Shown here piece by piece: positions 13,455 to 24,616 of a stretch of DNA of 64,000 nt. The translations under genes were made by a program, and so were the position numbers. Position 1 is the first letter of the stretch, and every line of letters begins with the position of its first letter. The notes below the pieces were generated by a model. That model was not told where the DNA came from, did not search any database, and saw nothing but the letters and a program-made list of their open reading frames with translations. The stretch is taken from assembly GCA_019914995.1 (NCBI GenBank), contig CM034130.1, positions 8,742,001-8,806,000 of the forward strand. The letters run 5' to 3'. The DNA comes from Acanthochlamys bracteata (Eukaryota; Streptophyta; Magnoliopsida; Pandanales; Velloziaceae).

Positions 13455-14607
13455 AGATAGAATGAGAGAGAGATGGGAAGAAGAGTAGTAGTAGTAGTTT
13501 AATATAAGAACATTAATATCGTCTCTGTTCTTCTGTTCTGCAACCTGTCAGTATTCAGAAATTGCCGGTTGATGCAGAAGGAAATCGACGATTACAGAAA
13601 TACCCCTTTCTGTTTTGATTGGCACTCAATAGAACATCAAATCCACCGCTTGCTAAATAAAACCTTTTTTTTAACTGCTGTTCTTGTTTTCTACTGCTAT
13701 GAGTTGGAAATTTTCTTTGTTTTACGGAGAACACATTATGAGCTTTTTCTTTTGGCCAAATTGGCAATTAGTATTATGACATGAGGTGAGAATTTTAAAA
13801 GAGTATTTTTATTTAATCGAATGTATTAGTTGCTATATTATTTGCATCTTTTAAAAAATTATAAACTTATTATGGGTAAAATGATCATTATCTTGTGCTA
13901 AATGTTTACTAAGTACATAAATGCTATTGTAGAGTGAATTGATATATATACACGATAAAAAAATATGTTTTTTGTCCATAAGTGTATTAATTTACTGGAA
14001 CATATTATAATATCCAAAACTGTTACCTTGCTGCATTGCATGATTGCAAAAATATCATGATGGCCTGAAAATATCAGATAATTACTGCAAAGCTTTTACT
14101 CATCTAAGTACTACCATGCAACAATACTGGAACACTGTTGCTGCTGTAGTTTCTTGGCACCATGCATGCAGCAGTGTTTGAATTGAATTGAATACAGAAG
14201 AAGAACAAACATGTAGTAATTTAACTAGCATTCAGCTTTTATTTTATAAAATTGCAGAGAAGAAGTTTAACTGCTTGCAACATGCTTAGGTTTGGAATTA
14301 TTCCGTAGCTGTCTCTGTTCTTATAGGGCAAAGTCTGGCAGCTTTGGGTTCTGTTGTTTTGCGGACAGAAGTTAAAACTTTGCAACACCAACGCTTTTGA
14401 AAGCAAGAAAGAAGAAAAAGAAAAGAGAAAAAGCTAGCAACATTCCATGTTAAGACATGTAGCTCAACATTGTCTCTTTGCATAGTGCTATCATTGGTCA
14501 GTTATCTTCTTGTCATTAATTATAAAGGAAACAAAAGAAACTTAAAGGAGTAATTGATAGCAACTTAATAAGGAAGCTATTTTGTCATTATGAACTAAAT
14601 ATTATAA
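13455..14607. other. 5' flank of the bHLH gene
   Basis: Non-coding. It should hold the promoter and 5' untranslated region of the minus-strand ICE1-like gene; a short TAGTAG repeat sits near 13,485-13,500. No regulatory motif can be supported by eye. Confidence 0.5.
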
Positions 14608-14870
14608 GGGCCCATTTAGAATTGCTTAATAAGAAGTGTTTTTAAACTCAAGTTTTTTTAAATATAAAATATATTTATTTTTTTAAATGAGTTTTATTTT
14701 TTATTTGAAAAAATAATAATAAATAATAAAAAGATTTCATCTCGTATAATCTTTTTGTATATTTTAAATTTTTAAATAAATTTTTGAAATACTTATAAAA
14801 AATAAATTAAAAAATATGAACTCAAAACTTAAAAAATTATTTTACTGAGACGCTTTAACAAACGCATCCT
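14608..14870. mobile_element. AT-rich MITE-like element (GTTTGG family)
   Basis: Starts GGGCCCATTTAGAATTGCTT and ends CGCTTTAACAAACGCATCC. It shares the core AAAAAGATTTCATCTCGTA with the copy at 29,109-29,360 (AAAAAGATTTCATTTCGTA), in the same orientation. It directly abuts the fold-back element that follows. Confidence 0.6.
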
Positions 14871-14879
14871 AACTGTGTG

Positions 14880-15885
14880 CTATAATCACTCTCTTTACTA
14901 TTCAGCCCTCTGTAACTCTATATAAATATACTTCAGAATTATATCAAAAAAATCACTTTGTTTATTATCTTTTCTCTCCAAAATAATAATTATCTCAAAA
15001 CTGTATTTTTACTGACAATTTATTTTTTTTTTTTTTCTTATTTTAATCCTTTTATTATTTTTAACTTAATTCTTTTATTATTTAATTTTATATAGGTAAT
15101 ATAACTTCAATTATCGATTATTAACTTGTCGATAGTCAATCAGTAATATGTCGTTTATCAATCTTACCGACCAATTACTGGTCGATAAATAGTTGATAAC
15201 TAATAAATAACTAGACGGTAACTGATCGATAGTCGACCAACTACGACCGATAATCGACTAATTACCGAATAGTAACTGGGTGTAATTTAACGATAACTAA
15301 TAAGCAACTGATAGATAACTGGTCAACAATCGACTAATTACTTAATAATTGGTTGGTAACTATTTTATAACTAATAAGTAACTGAACAATAACTGATCGA
15401 TCAGCTACTGATCGACAATCGATCAGTTACGAAACAGCAACTGATCGATAACTAGTTGATAACTAATAAATAACTAGATAGTAACTGATCGACTGGTAGA
15501 TAATCGATCAGTTATTTAATAATAATTTAACTAATAAGTAACGGATCGATAACTGATCGATCAGTTACTGATCGACCAGCTACTGATCAATAACTAGTCG
15601 GTAACTGATCGATAGTCGACCAATTACTGATCAATATCTAATCGATAACTAGAATTAAATTAACTAAATAATATTAAATTAACAAAATAATTAAGTTAAG
15701 AATAATAATAAATTTTAAATAAGAAGAGAAAAAAGAATACGTAAAATTGTCAGGAAAAATATAATTTTGATACAATTTTTTTTCAAAAAAAATAATAAAT
15801 AAAGTGATCTCTGCTGGTACAATTTTGATTATTTATTTGTATGGAATGCCAAAATGGTGAATAGGGAAAAGAGTTTATAATGTTG
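14880..15885. mobile_element. fold-back element: long inverted repeats around an internal repeat array
   Basis: The left arm (about 14,880-15,100) and right arm (about 15,655-15,885) are imperfect inverted repeats. Matching blocks, left versus reverse-complemented right: CTATTCA near 14,898 and 15,864; AGAATTATATCA versus AAAATTGTACCA; ATCACTTTGTTTATTAT versus ATCACTTTATTTATTAT; TATTTTTACTGACAATTT versus TATTTTTCCTGACAATTT; then TTCTTATTT and TTAACTTAATT. The arms are thus about 200 bp, much longer than in ordinary MITEs, and enclose a GATCGAT-rich array. The structure fits a fold-back or Mutator-like non-autonomous DNA transposon. There is no open reading frame. The outermost bases and a target duplication could not be fixed. 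Confidence 0.75.
15106..15650. repeat. GATCGAT/TAACTGATCG-rich degenerate repeat array
   Basis: About 545 bp built almost wholly from short blocks such as TAACTGATCGATA, GTCGACCA, TCGATCAGTTAC and GATAACTAATAAATAACTAG. The last block (with variants) recurs near 15,195, 15,292, 15,365, 15,458 and 15,527, so the spacing alternates roughly 97/73/93/69 bp. Both orientations of the GATCGAT words occur, so many short hairpins can form. It is the interior of the fold-back element. Confidence 0.8.
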
Positions 15886-16127
15886 CTTATAATACAAATG
15901 TGGAAAACAATTAAAGGTTAATTATTTATTATGCCTTTGTTGAGCATTAAAATTATTTATGAGCTCCTCTTTACTTTTGAGTTATGGATAAACCAAACCT
16001 TTGATACTTCTGAGAATTTTAATTTTACAACCCTATAGTAAACTTTTCCCACCTTTGAAAATGTCTACTTTTTCACCCCTGAAATTCTATTCGTGGGGCT
16101 TTGAGAGTCGACAAGTTGATAAATAGT

Positions 16128-16365
16128 GAATATTTGTGAAAGCTTATTATTTACTTTTTACTATAATTTTAAATAAAATTTTCAAAATATTATATAATTT
16201 TTAAAAAAATTAAAAAATATATAATAAAAAAATTTACATCATAAAATCTTATTATTAATTATTTTTATTATTTTTTAAGTCAAAAAATATAATTTATTTT
16301 TAAAAAAATATATAAAATATATTTTTTATTAAAAACTTTTTTTTAATAAATACTTTCAAATATCT
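16128..16365. mobile_element. AT-rich MITE-like element, reverse orientation
   Basis: Carries the family core in the opposite orientation (CATCATAAAATCTTATTATT) and ends AATAAATACTTTCAAATA, like the copy at 35,124-35,377. The ends are diverged, so the boundaries are approximate. Confidence 0.45.
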
Positions 16366-17602
16366 GACCTCTCCCATCTGGATCCGGTCAACAGGCCAAA
16401 AGATATATAGATTCTGATTAATTAACTAACATGCTTTATTGTTATCGTAAATTTTTTTGGCAAGCAAAATTTTGTAGTCCATTTGAGTAAAAGCTGTCCA
16501 AAGAAAAGTTCAAATTAATTAGCAAACGTCTAAAAGATATCATGCATCTCCTTAGATTGTTCTTATGCAAATGAACCAAAATGCTGAAATTACTAGTCTT
16601 GCTTCCTCAAACATTCGATTAGTTGCATGCTAAAAAACAGATACGTACCAAATTTAAAGACATATTCATGAAATTGAATTTTCATTTTCAGTTAATTTTG
16701 ATGAATTTCGATCAAGCTTGTATTATTTTTTCGTATATATGCATAGAATTACTAGCTATATATGTAAATTTGGAATCTGTAAACAAATTTCAAGAAATGT
16801 TGAGAATTGTCCGCCGTCTTCATCTTCGTCTACCGTTCCATGCAGAATTGTTTTATGGACACCTCAGTTCACGCGAATTACCAACATCCTTTTGTTGGTT
16901 TATATTATTATTTCAAAAGAAACATGTCAAAGTAGTGTTTAATGTGAAAATAAGTTTTAATTTCCCACCTGTTTCAAGAAACTAGAATATTAATTCATCT
17001 AATTAAGTCAACGATGCAAATCTATTTCTGAAGAAAGAAAGAGAGAAACCAACTTCTAAACTAATTCCTCAGAAGCCAAAAAGCTTCTGCTCTATTTCTT
17101 CAGAAGCTAATATTACAGATTCATTTGTAGTTCACAACTTCAATGTCTCATGGAAACAAACAACCTAAATGTTTATAGTTTCCCCGGTTAAAAGGGCAAA
17201 GCACAGTAGGAGTAGTAGGACCATTAGAAAACTAGAGAGAAAAGAGAGTGGGATCTAAGTAATGCATTGCGTTGTCAATTTATTCATGACATAACGGCCG
17301 GATGAGGTCATTGAGTAGGCGTTATTTAATAACCAAACAAGGGACCAGGTCACCAGAGAGAAAGAAGAGATAGAAACAAATTATCAATCCAAGATCAAAC
17401 CAAACAAGAAACATTAGAAAGAAAGGAGAAAAAAAGTGTTCTCTCTCTTGTTATTATTAGAAAGAGGCGTTGGAAAGAGAAAGCGGGAAGGAATAAATTG
17501 AGGGAGTCAGGTTTCCCGTGAACCCTCTCACTGTTACACCGCACCTTCTACCTCCATCTCCTCCTCAGTATATCCTTCTCCAAACATATCACTAGCAAAG
17601 CA
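16366..17602. other. spacer, no gene recognised
   Basis: Plus-strand reading frames of 120 and 74 codons near 16,620-16,985 overlap in different frames, have AT-driven composition and show no motif. Nothing else was supported. Confidence 0.45.
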
Positions 17603-17689
17603 TATACTGAGACAACTGATGGTTCTTATATTGAATCGAAGGAGACTGCATTGGTATGGCACCATCAAGATGCTGATTCTGATTTTGGA
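17603..17689 (+). pseudogene. orphan trehalose-phosphate synthase-like exon fragment
   Basis: Twenty-nine codons read without interruption and contain ETALVWHHQDADSDFG preceded by YTETTDGS. As I recall, this is a stretch of the C-terminal phosphatase-like half of class II plant trehalose-6-phosphate synthases. Similarity stops after DFG: the frame runs on to 17,863 with unrelated residues, and the expected continuation (AKELLDHLE-type) is absent. No other part of such a gene was seen within several kb. It is best read as a gene scrap from duplication or transposon capture. Chance similarity is unlikely over this length, but a database alignment would settle it. Confidence 0.7.
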
Positions 17690-17989
17690 TATGAGTTCTC
17701 TGTGGGTCAACAATCAAACACTTTGCGTACGAAAGGGATAACACATCTGTCTATGCCATTTTCTTCCATGTTGAATGATTTGCCCACAGCAGCTTATCTA
17801 TTCCCAATCACATTCCATAAACGACCCATCGCAATGCAACATTCGATAATGAGATCGAAATGACACGAGATTTTCTTGTCCGGCTCTTCTTAACCTTTTA
17901 AGTTACTTGATCTCTTGGATAACCAAATCAAACAGTCTCATTTTATAGTAATTAAGAACTAAAAACTTCGGGTAAATTTGAACATAATT

Positions 17990-18095
17990 CAATAGCTAAT
18001 AACAGACATCATATCAGTTGGGGCAGAACCCAAAATCTCTCAGGAAAATGCTATGCGTAGTGTTCTACCACTATACCAAAGGTTGTTGACATTCG
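17990..18095 (-). mobile_element. tRNA-like SINE remnant
   Basis: On the minus strand TATAGTGGTAGAACACTACG resembles a tRNA D-arm/box A, and about 30 bases on, TTTTGGGTTCTGCCCC resembles box B. The acceptor and anticodon arms do not pair convincingly, so a functional tRNA is not claimed. A tRNA-derived SINE head is the likeliest source. Confidence 0.4.
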
Positions 18096-18427
18096 TAAAA
18101 TGAGATGGTCATCAGATTCCAAAAGAGACCGAAAAAAGGATATACAGCAGCTTGCTACGCAATGCAACATCATTACAGGACTCCAAAACTCCTCCAGTAT
18201 GTCTGGTGAACTTCCCCCACTCCAAAATGCCTAGTGGAATTTAGGCACAGCGCAAGAGAATCTGCAGATTCAGAGAAGCTCATTTCCAATAGCTGTAGAG
18301 ATCATCCACCAGAATACTCTACAAGGTTGAACAAAGACTCTTTCGTGAAGCCATTAGATTGTAGTTAGTTGTCTGATTCAATTTCTATCTGCATGACAGA
18401 TAAACACTTGCTAACTGCTAAGAATAA

Positions 18428-21400
18428 TTAGTTAGGGACTTCGTCTGGCAGCTGTGGATGTGCAGCAGCAATTCGTCTTTGCCGTTCGCGGAGGTAGAGC
18501 ACAGTCAAAAGGCAGACAAAAAGCGTTAATATTGTCGCATTGCCTTCATCCATGATCACCTCCTCAACCCATGCCTCAATTCTTGGAAATATTTCTGGAA
18601 GAGAATCAATCAAATTGACCTAAAAGAGAAACCAATGCATTATAAATCTTATGTTAGTGCAGGATAGTAATGCTGAAAGTCAAAGATGTATCAAGACATA
18701 CATATAGCAAAGCCAGACCACGTCTAGTTACCTAAAAAGGTATTATATCTAATAGAAGGAATCACGTCCTTTATGTGGACAAACATGAGAAACAATTGCA
18801 TGCTTCTTATCTCAATGTGGAAAATATTACCAGTCATAAGTTCCTGAATTACTATAAGCAAATTTGAAAACATGTTTCATTCGATAAATGTCGATAATCA
18901 GAAGGTTGACTAGAATTACAGCGATCACTTTACTCGTATCTTTCAAAGTTTGTATATATGATAAAAAAGTATCATATGTCACAAAATCATCTCTTCCCCC
19001 CATGTCTGCAATGAAACTAGCCCATGCAAGATCATTAAAAAACACACGCGCTTTCTAGACAGAGGTCACTATAGTGCAGCAATTTTTAGTCATTTGGAGT
19101 GGCAGACATACTAACATACAAAAACATGTTTGATGCAAATCATTTCCCTGTAAGAGATGCTTCAGCTCCTAAAATTAATGTTTATGAATAGATGAATTGA
19201 TGCAACGAGAAAAAAGGCTTACCAGAAAGCTGCCAGCGTAATTCTTCCTGATCCACAAGCTCATGAGGGCCAGGGTGACAGGCAACTTTGCATGTGGATC
19301 ATTCTCAAGGGCCTGATCATAATACCTTTTAGCCAGATGAAGATCCAAGGGGCGCCCTTGCCCATGCTCATGCATGTAACCAAGATTGAACATGGCCTGA
19401 GCATTTGCTTGTGATTGTGCATGGAGGTATGCTTCAGCAGCACGCTCATAATCTCTCTCAGTACCCTACGAGTAAAAGAAGATTCATGTGATAGAATAAC
19501 AATGTAAGATAATCACAGCACTTGTATAAGAAAGTCAGAATTATAAGAATAACTGAACGCATTTTGACTTCATAAGCTAATCAAACCATTGGCATTTCTG
19601 TGAACATGATGTCCGAGAAGATGCATCCCTTTAAAATGAAAAGAACTTGCTTGCCTACATTACACCAGAAGGCAACTTATGCTTTCAAGTTTCAAATAAG
19701 CTGACTGCAAACTTTTTGACCTGCTTAATCATGTCCTATCTATATTAGATAATCAAACAATCATGCGTAAAGAAAGCACTATAGGAATTCACATCTTGAA
19801 GTCACATAACACTTAAATAAAACAAGATCAAGGTGTGCAGTCATGTGAATTATTAAACCATCACTAAAATGTAAAAGATGTACTAATTCCTCAATCCGTG
19901 CAACTCATGCTAAGGGGAATGGAACTGTACACATACCCGACCATAGTAATAAGCATCACCAATTAGTAAAGCAGCATGCTCATTGCCCTGCTCAGATGCC
20001 TGCCACCATAAAGCATGTGCGCGAAGATGCCTTTCAGAATCAGTACAAAAGCCAGATTCTCCTATGCATATACTGTGCTCGCCATACTTATCAAGTATCC
20101 AAGCAGCATTGCTCTGAGCTATCTCATAGCCAAGCTCTGCCATTCTAGAATACAGTAAGAGCGCTTTCCCAACATCACCTTTCAGGTAAGCCTCCAAAGC
20201 CCACCTTGATAAGGAGTTCCAAGGTCCTCTCTCTGCAACGGTCTTGTACAGAAGTGCAGCCTGACATAAAGAGACAAGAATTATAGGTATGCTACTATTG
20301 AATAGAACACATGGTAATAACTTTCATTATCACTTAGTAATCATAGTAAAACTCGAACCAAGACAAAATTTGAGACCTTGGAAAAAGATATAGCTTGTTA
20401 AATTAATCAAGTTTAAATAATTAGTATAGACACTACCAAAAGATACTTCTCTCCGATGTTGACTATACCTTACAGGGTTGTAAAAATGTTTAGCAAATAA
20501 TAATGATATTATGAAATTGATTAAGAATAGTGAAGAATACACCAAAGAGAACATGTCATCAAATATAACACTATCCTAAAGTGCTTGTTAGGAGCACTTC
20601 GTTGGCAATGCGGTCCAAAAACAGTAGAATGATACATGAAATTGTAGCAACAATTTATAGAAGGCAAAAGAGAGAACTTAGGCAAATGAGGTTATAGGTC
20701 AACATCTGAAAAATGTCCTTGTACATCAGCAATCACTAAGCAAAAGAGACTCCTTAATTTCCTGAGGAAGTCCAGAGTACCTGGAATGAATGCTTGAAAT
20801 ATATGTTAAATTTAAATTTGCAAAAGTGAACAGACAAGTGTTTAGACATGGACTTGCTCACATAAATAAGAGACGGGATATACTATTGAAGTTGACAGGC
20901 TATACTATTGCAAGGCTAACCACATTAGACACATATTTTTTGACAGAACAAAATATAGACATACTTGAAAAAATTGTTCAACGCAACATGAATGTCATTG
21001 ATGCTATCGCACTTTAAGGCCCAGAATAAAAGATTAAGGAGAAGCAGGAAGCGAGAAAATGAGGAGGGTGTAACCTCCAGAGGAAAGCACACAGTGGGAG
21101 CATGACAATAGTATCAATAGATGCAGAAGAAGAGAGTAACAAGTAACACTGTCGAAGTAAAATGAGGCCCGACAAGAGAAGCATTTACTAGAACTTAGAA
21201 GATCTCCAGTATGAGTAGACTATACAAAATGTGATACCTTGAACACGCTATAAGCAAGACAAAGCCATGGAAAATAGAACTCCAGGCTTGGTGGTAGGTT
21301 TGATCAGAGGGAACCTAGAGGTAGGGGCATCAAAAGGATTCATTTATAAGCGATTCTCAAAATGGCTTTTCAGGAAAATCTAATTTGGCTTTTAATGAAA

Positions 21401-24400
21401 AAGAATTGAGAATCATTGTGAAGTTGAGAATCAACTCCAAGTTTCAAGTAAAAACCACATATTCTAAAGTAAATTCAAGTAATAAACTCCTAAAAAATCC
21501 AAAGTAGAAGTTCAATCTTGTATTTACTCACATTTAAATAAATTGAATTGTTGGACAAGGATTCCATATCCTATCTGAGGATACTAACATCTGGCTACAG
21601 CTTCATTTTTTAAGAGTCCAAGTAACATAACCTACTCGGGCAACATGAATAATGGACAACAAGTGTGTTAAAGGGAATTCTATTAGGAGTAATAGTTGAC
21701 ACAAAAAACCCCATCTTATAAAAAGTAGATAATACTCCTGCAGTAGCAGACACTGTAGATGCTTCAACCTAAATCCTATTGTTTGACTTTTTAATTCTAA
21801 CATGTGAATCATATCAGCAGCCCCATTTTCCAGGGAAATAATGGCCCAGCTTAGGCAATATCAACCATACTGCCTTTGCAACAACATGAGACTAAGAAAT
21901 GCAAGAAATAAACAAGAAGCAAATTAAATGATAGAGAGTACACAAAAAGAGGTCCATACCATTGGAACATTTTTTTTGAGGCCTAAACCCTTCTCGAAAA
22001 GCTTTGCTACTTGATATATAGCCTTTGGCTGATCAGCATTAGCAGCAGAAAATAAAAGCTTGCAAGCTTTAACTATGTCCCTCTTCACCCCAATTCCCTT
22101 GAGATACAATACACCCAAATTATAATGCCCTCCAGGTTCTTTATTTTCAGCAGCTATCTCAAAGTACTCTCTCGCCTGAAAGAAAATATTTGATTAAGTA
22201 CCTCCAAGTGGGACAAATCCTTTATAATGGCAGACTGAAACCACGTCATATGAATCAAGGGCATATTAAACTAGCGATAACAGAGATTCATTTCTATGTC
22301 TAGTACTGTCCAAAAGAATTAAATTAGTAAGTAGTTAGGAAGATAAGAACGATGAGTTTCTAGTGATATGTAATTTTAAATGACCACAATCAGGAACAAA
22401 CCGGAAAATATATATGACTGGACAACAAAAATCTATGTTCGAACAAGAGAGACCCTCATTCTATATATGAACCTAGAAATGGCTTTCTCAGGGTATACCC
22501 TAAATAAGATGCTGAAAAATCCAAGTTATATATGTCAAACAGATAGCATCTTAAGTACACAGCATCAGATTTCTGGGATGAAGAGAACTCTCGTACGCCT
22601 ATCCTGAGGAAAGAAAGTCTACTGTGCAGGCACCAAATAACGAGTTCACTCTGTTCCCATGTTGGGAGGTGAATCGCCATTCAAAGGAAACTAATGCAAG
22701 CCATTACCTTCCATAATGCAGATGGGGATTGAGTTGAAACCATGAAGAAATGATCATCACGAGAACTATGAAATTGAGGGATGTTAGGAGAACCAATTCG
22801 AGCAATCAATTGTTGAGGTTGAGAGGACCTAATTCTTTTACAATACTGCTACAAAGAATATAAGTTGGTGGAGTTAATCACTTTCCTTATACACGATGGA
22901 ACCTCTGTAATGCAATAAGCGAAGTGAAAACTGATATCTGAATGGAACTGCTATACAAACAGCATAACGTTGCATCAATTTAAGAAGCTAGACAACAGTA
23001 TCATTTCCTTGTGTTAATAGTAAACTAAGCCATCATTTAAAACCAGATGTGAAAAATATGCTTGCTGATTTCTTTTAATGTACATTTCAGAATATGGTTT
23101 ATTTAACTTCAAATTTTACTGGATGTAGAACCATTTAGAATTTGCTTCATTTTATATGCTTTGAAAATGATGATCAAAGTTTGTACCATAATTGTTACAA
23201 ATTCTCCAAGTATTAAGTGCTCAAGGTGAAACTTAGTAAGAGAATAAGGAGATATGCATACTCACCTTGGTGAAGTTCCTCTTTTCTACTCCATACCCTT
23301 TGACATAAAGATAGCCCAAGCCATTATATGCTGAGTAATGCTGCTGCTTGGATGCAAGAGTGAACCATTCGAAGGCCTTCGTGTAATTCTTCTCAACCGC
23401 CGCTCCCCTGGCATATATCTCTCCCAGAAGCACCATGGCACTAGCCTCACCCTTATCTGCAGCCCTTGAAAACCAATATAATGCCTTTCCATGGTCACGC
23501 CTAAGACCTCTCAATCCATAGTAGTATAGCAGACCAATACGGTACATTGCTGCAGCATTTCCCCTTTGTGCTTGGTACTCTATAATCTGAAAGTCATCAC
23601 CCTCTTCCCCACGAGACTTTCTCAACGCCTCCTTGTTCTCTTCTGTTCCACTGTGGATTCTAACTGGTTCGATTACCGGAGGCTCCTTTGATATTAAGAA
23701 GCTCGCAATCGCTGCTTCTGCAAGTTGTGCATACAGCTGGACTGCTTTATCATATAGCTGCATATTTGGAAAGTGTAAACAGACATCATCAATCAGGAAG
23801 TTAAGGCAGAGGTATACAAAGACCCATTTCAAGTCAAACGTAACAGCAGATCAAAAGAGCAGATCATTCTACCAAAAGCGCTCTAGACTCTGAGCATAAT
23901 CAAACAATTGCAAACAACATATCAGTTAATATTGGCAATTTTGTTGATCAGCAAGGACATTAAGACTTCAATCATCAAACCCAATGAACTTCATCTACAA
24001 AACCTCAATCGAAGAAAAAGCTTATACTTACTTCCTGTCGGTAGTAAGTGTAAGCAAGGACCATCTTAGACTGCATGTTCCCTCCATCAGCAGCAAAGTT
24101 GTGGAACAAGAAAGCCTTCTGTCGGCTCTTAGGCCGAGCAGATCCAGTCGAAAAGAGGAACGCCAGAGCCGACTGAGCGTGCGGATGCCCAGCATCTGCC
24201 GCAGCTTCGATCTCCGCAGCAGCGGTCTCCATGGCTGTCGTATCACCAGACACTGCAGCAGAAATCATTCCCCTAACACCAGAGTAATACAACTCTTCTT
24301 CGGCAGTTGCATCTGGTCTTCCTCCCGGTAGTGAAGAATTGTGCTGGTCTTCTTCTAGAACCCGAAGCCATGATCCAGGATCAAGTTGGTCATCGTCGGA

Positions 24401-24616
24401 GGGAGAGTTGGAATCAGGAAATTCTTCCCAATCAGGAGGCTCGTCTTCGCCGGCTGCGGAGAGAGAAGAGGATTCAGATGAGGTGGAGGTGGAGGTTTCT
24501 TTGAGCTCGTTGTCGGAGATGAGAAAGTAGATTGGACGGAGGGAGAAAGAGATTGGAATTAGCGCGGCTGTTAACAGGAATCCGGCTACAAGAAGAAACA
24601 AATTCCGGCGACGCAT
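18428..24616 (-). CDS. HRD3A: HRD3A/SEL1L-like ERAD component, Sel1 repeats
   Basis: ER-membrane partner of the HRD1 ubiquitin ligase, which recruits misfolded lumenal proteins for degradation. Exons: 24,032-24,616; 23,266-23,757; 21,960-22,175; 19,937-20,260; 19,223-19,465; 18,428-18,619. They encode 683 residues, about the length of Arabidopsis HRD3A/EBS5. A basic-hydrophobic leader ([19 protein letters not shown]) fits a signal peptide or anchor. An acidic Ser-rich stretch follows (about 35-85). Sel1-like repeats run from about residue 110 to 620; examples are [53 protein letters not shown] and [19 protein letters not shown]-terminal membrane helix ([18 protein letters not shown]) ends in a short Pro-rich tail. 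All six exons are codon-phased and free of stops. The Met at 24,616 is followed at once by the leader; an upstream in-frame Met at 24,739 is less likely. Confidence 0.93.

Noticed and set aside
15106..15650. CRISPR array
   Set aside because: Repeats are irregular, overlapping and spacer-free, and the genome is a plant's.
16623..16985. 120-codon plus-strand frame
   Set aside because: Overlaps another frame, no motif, AT-driven composition, no splice or family support.
18005..18090. Functional tRNA gene on the minus strand
   Set aside because: Boxes A and B are suggestive, but the acceptor and anticodon stems do not pair; a SINE remnant is likelier.
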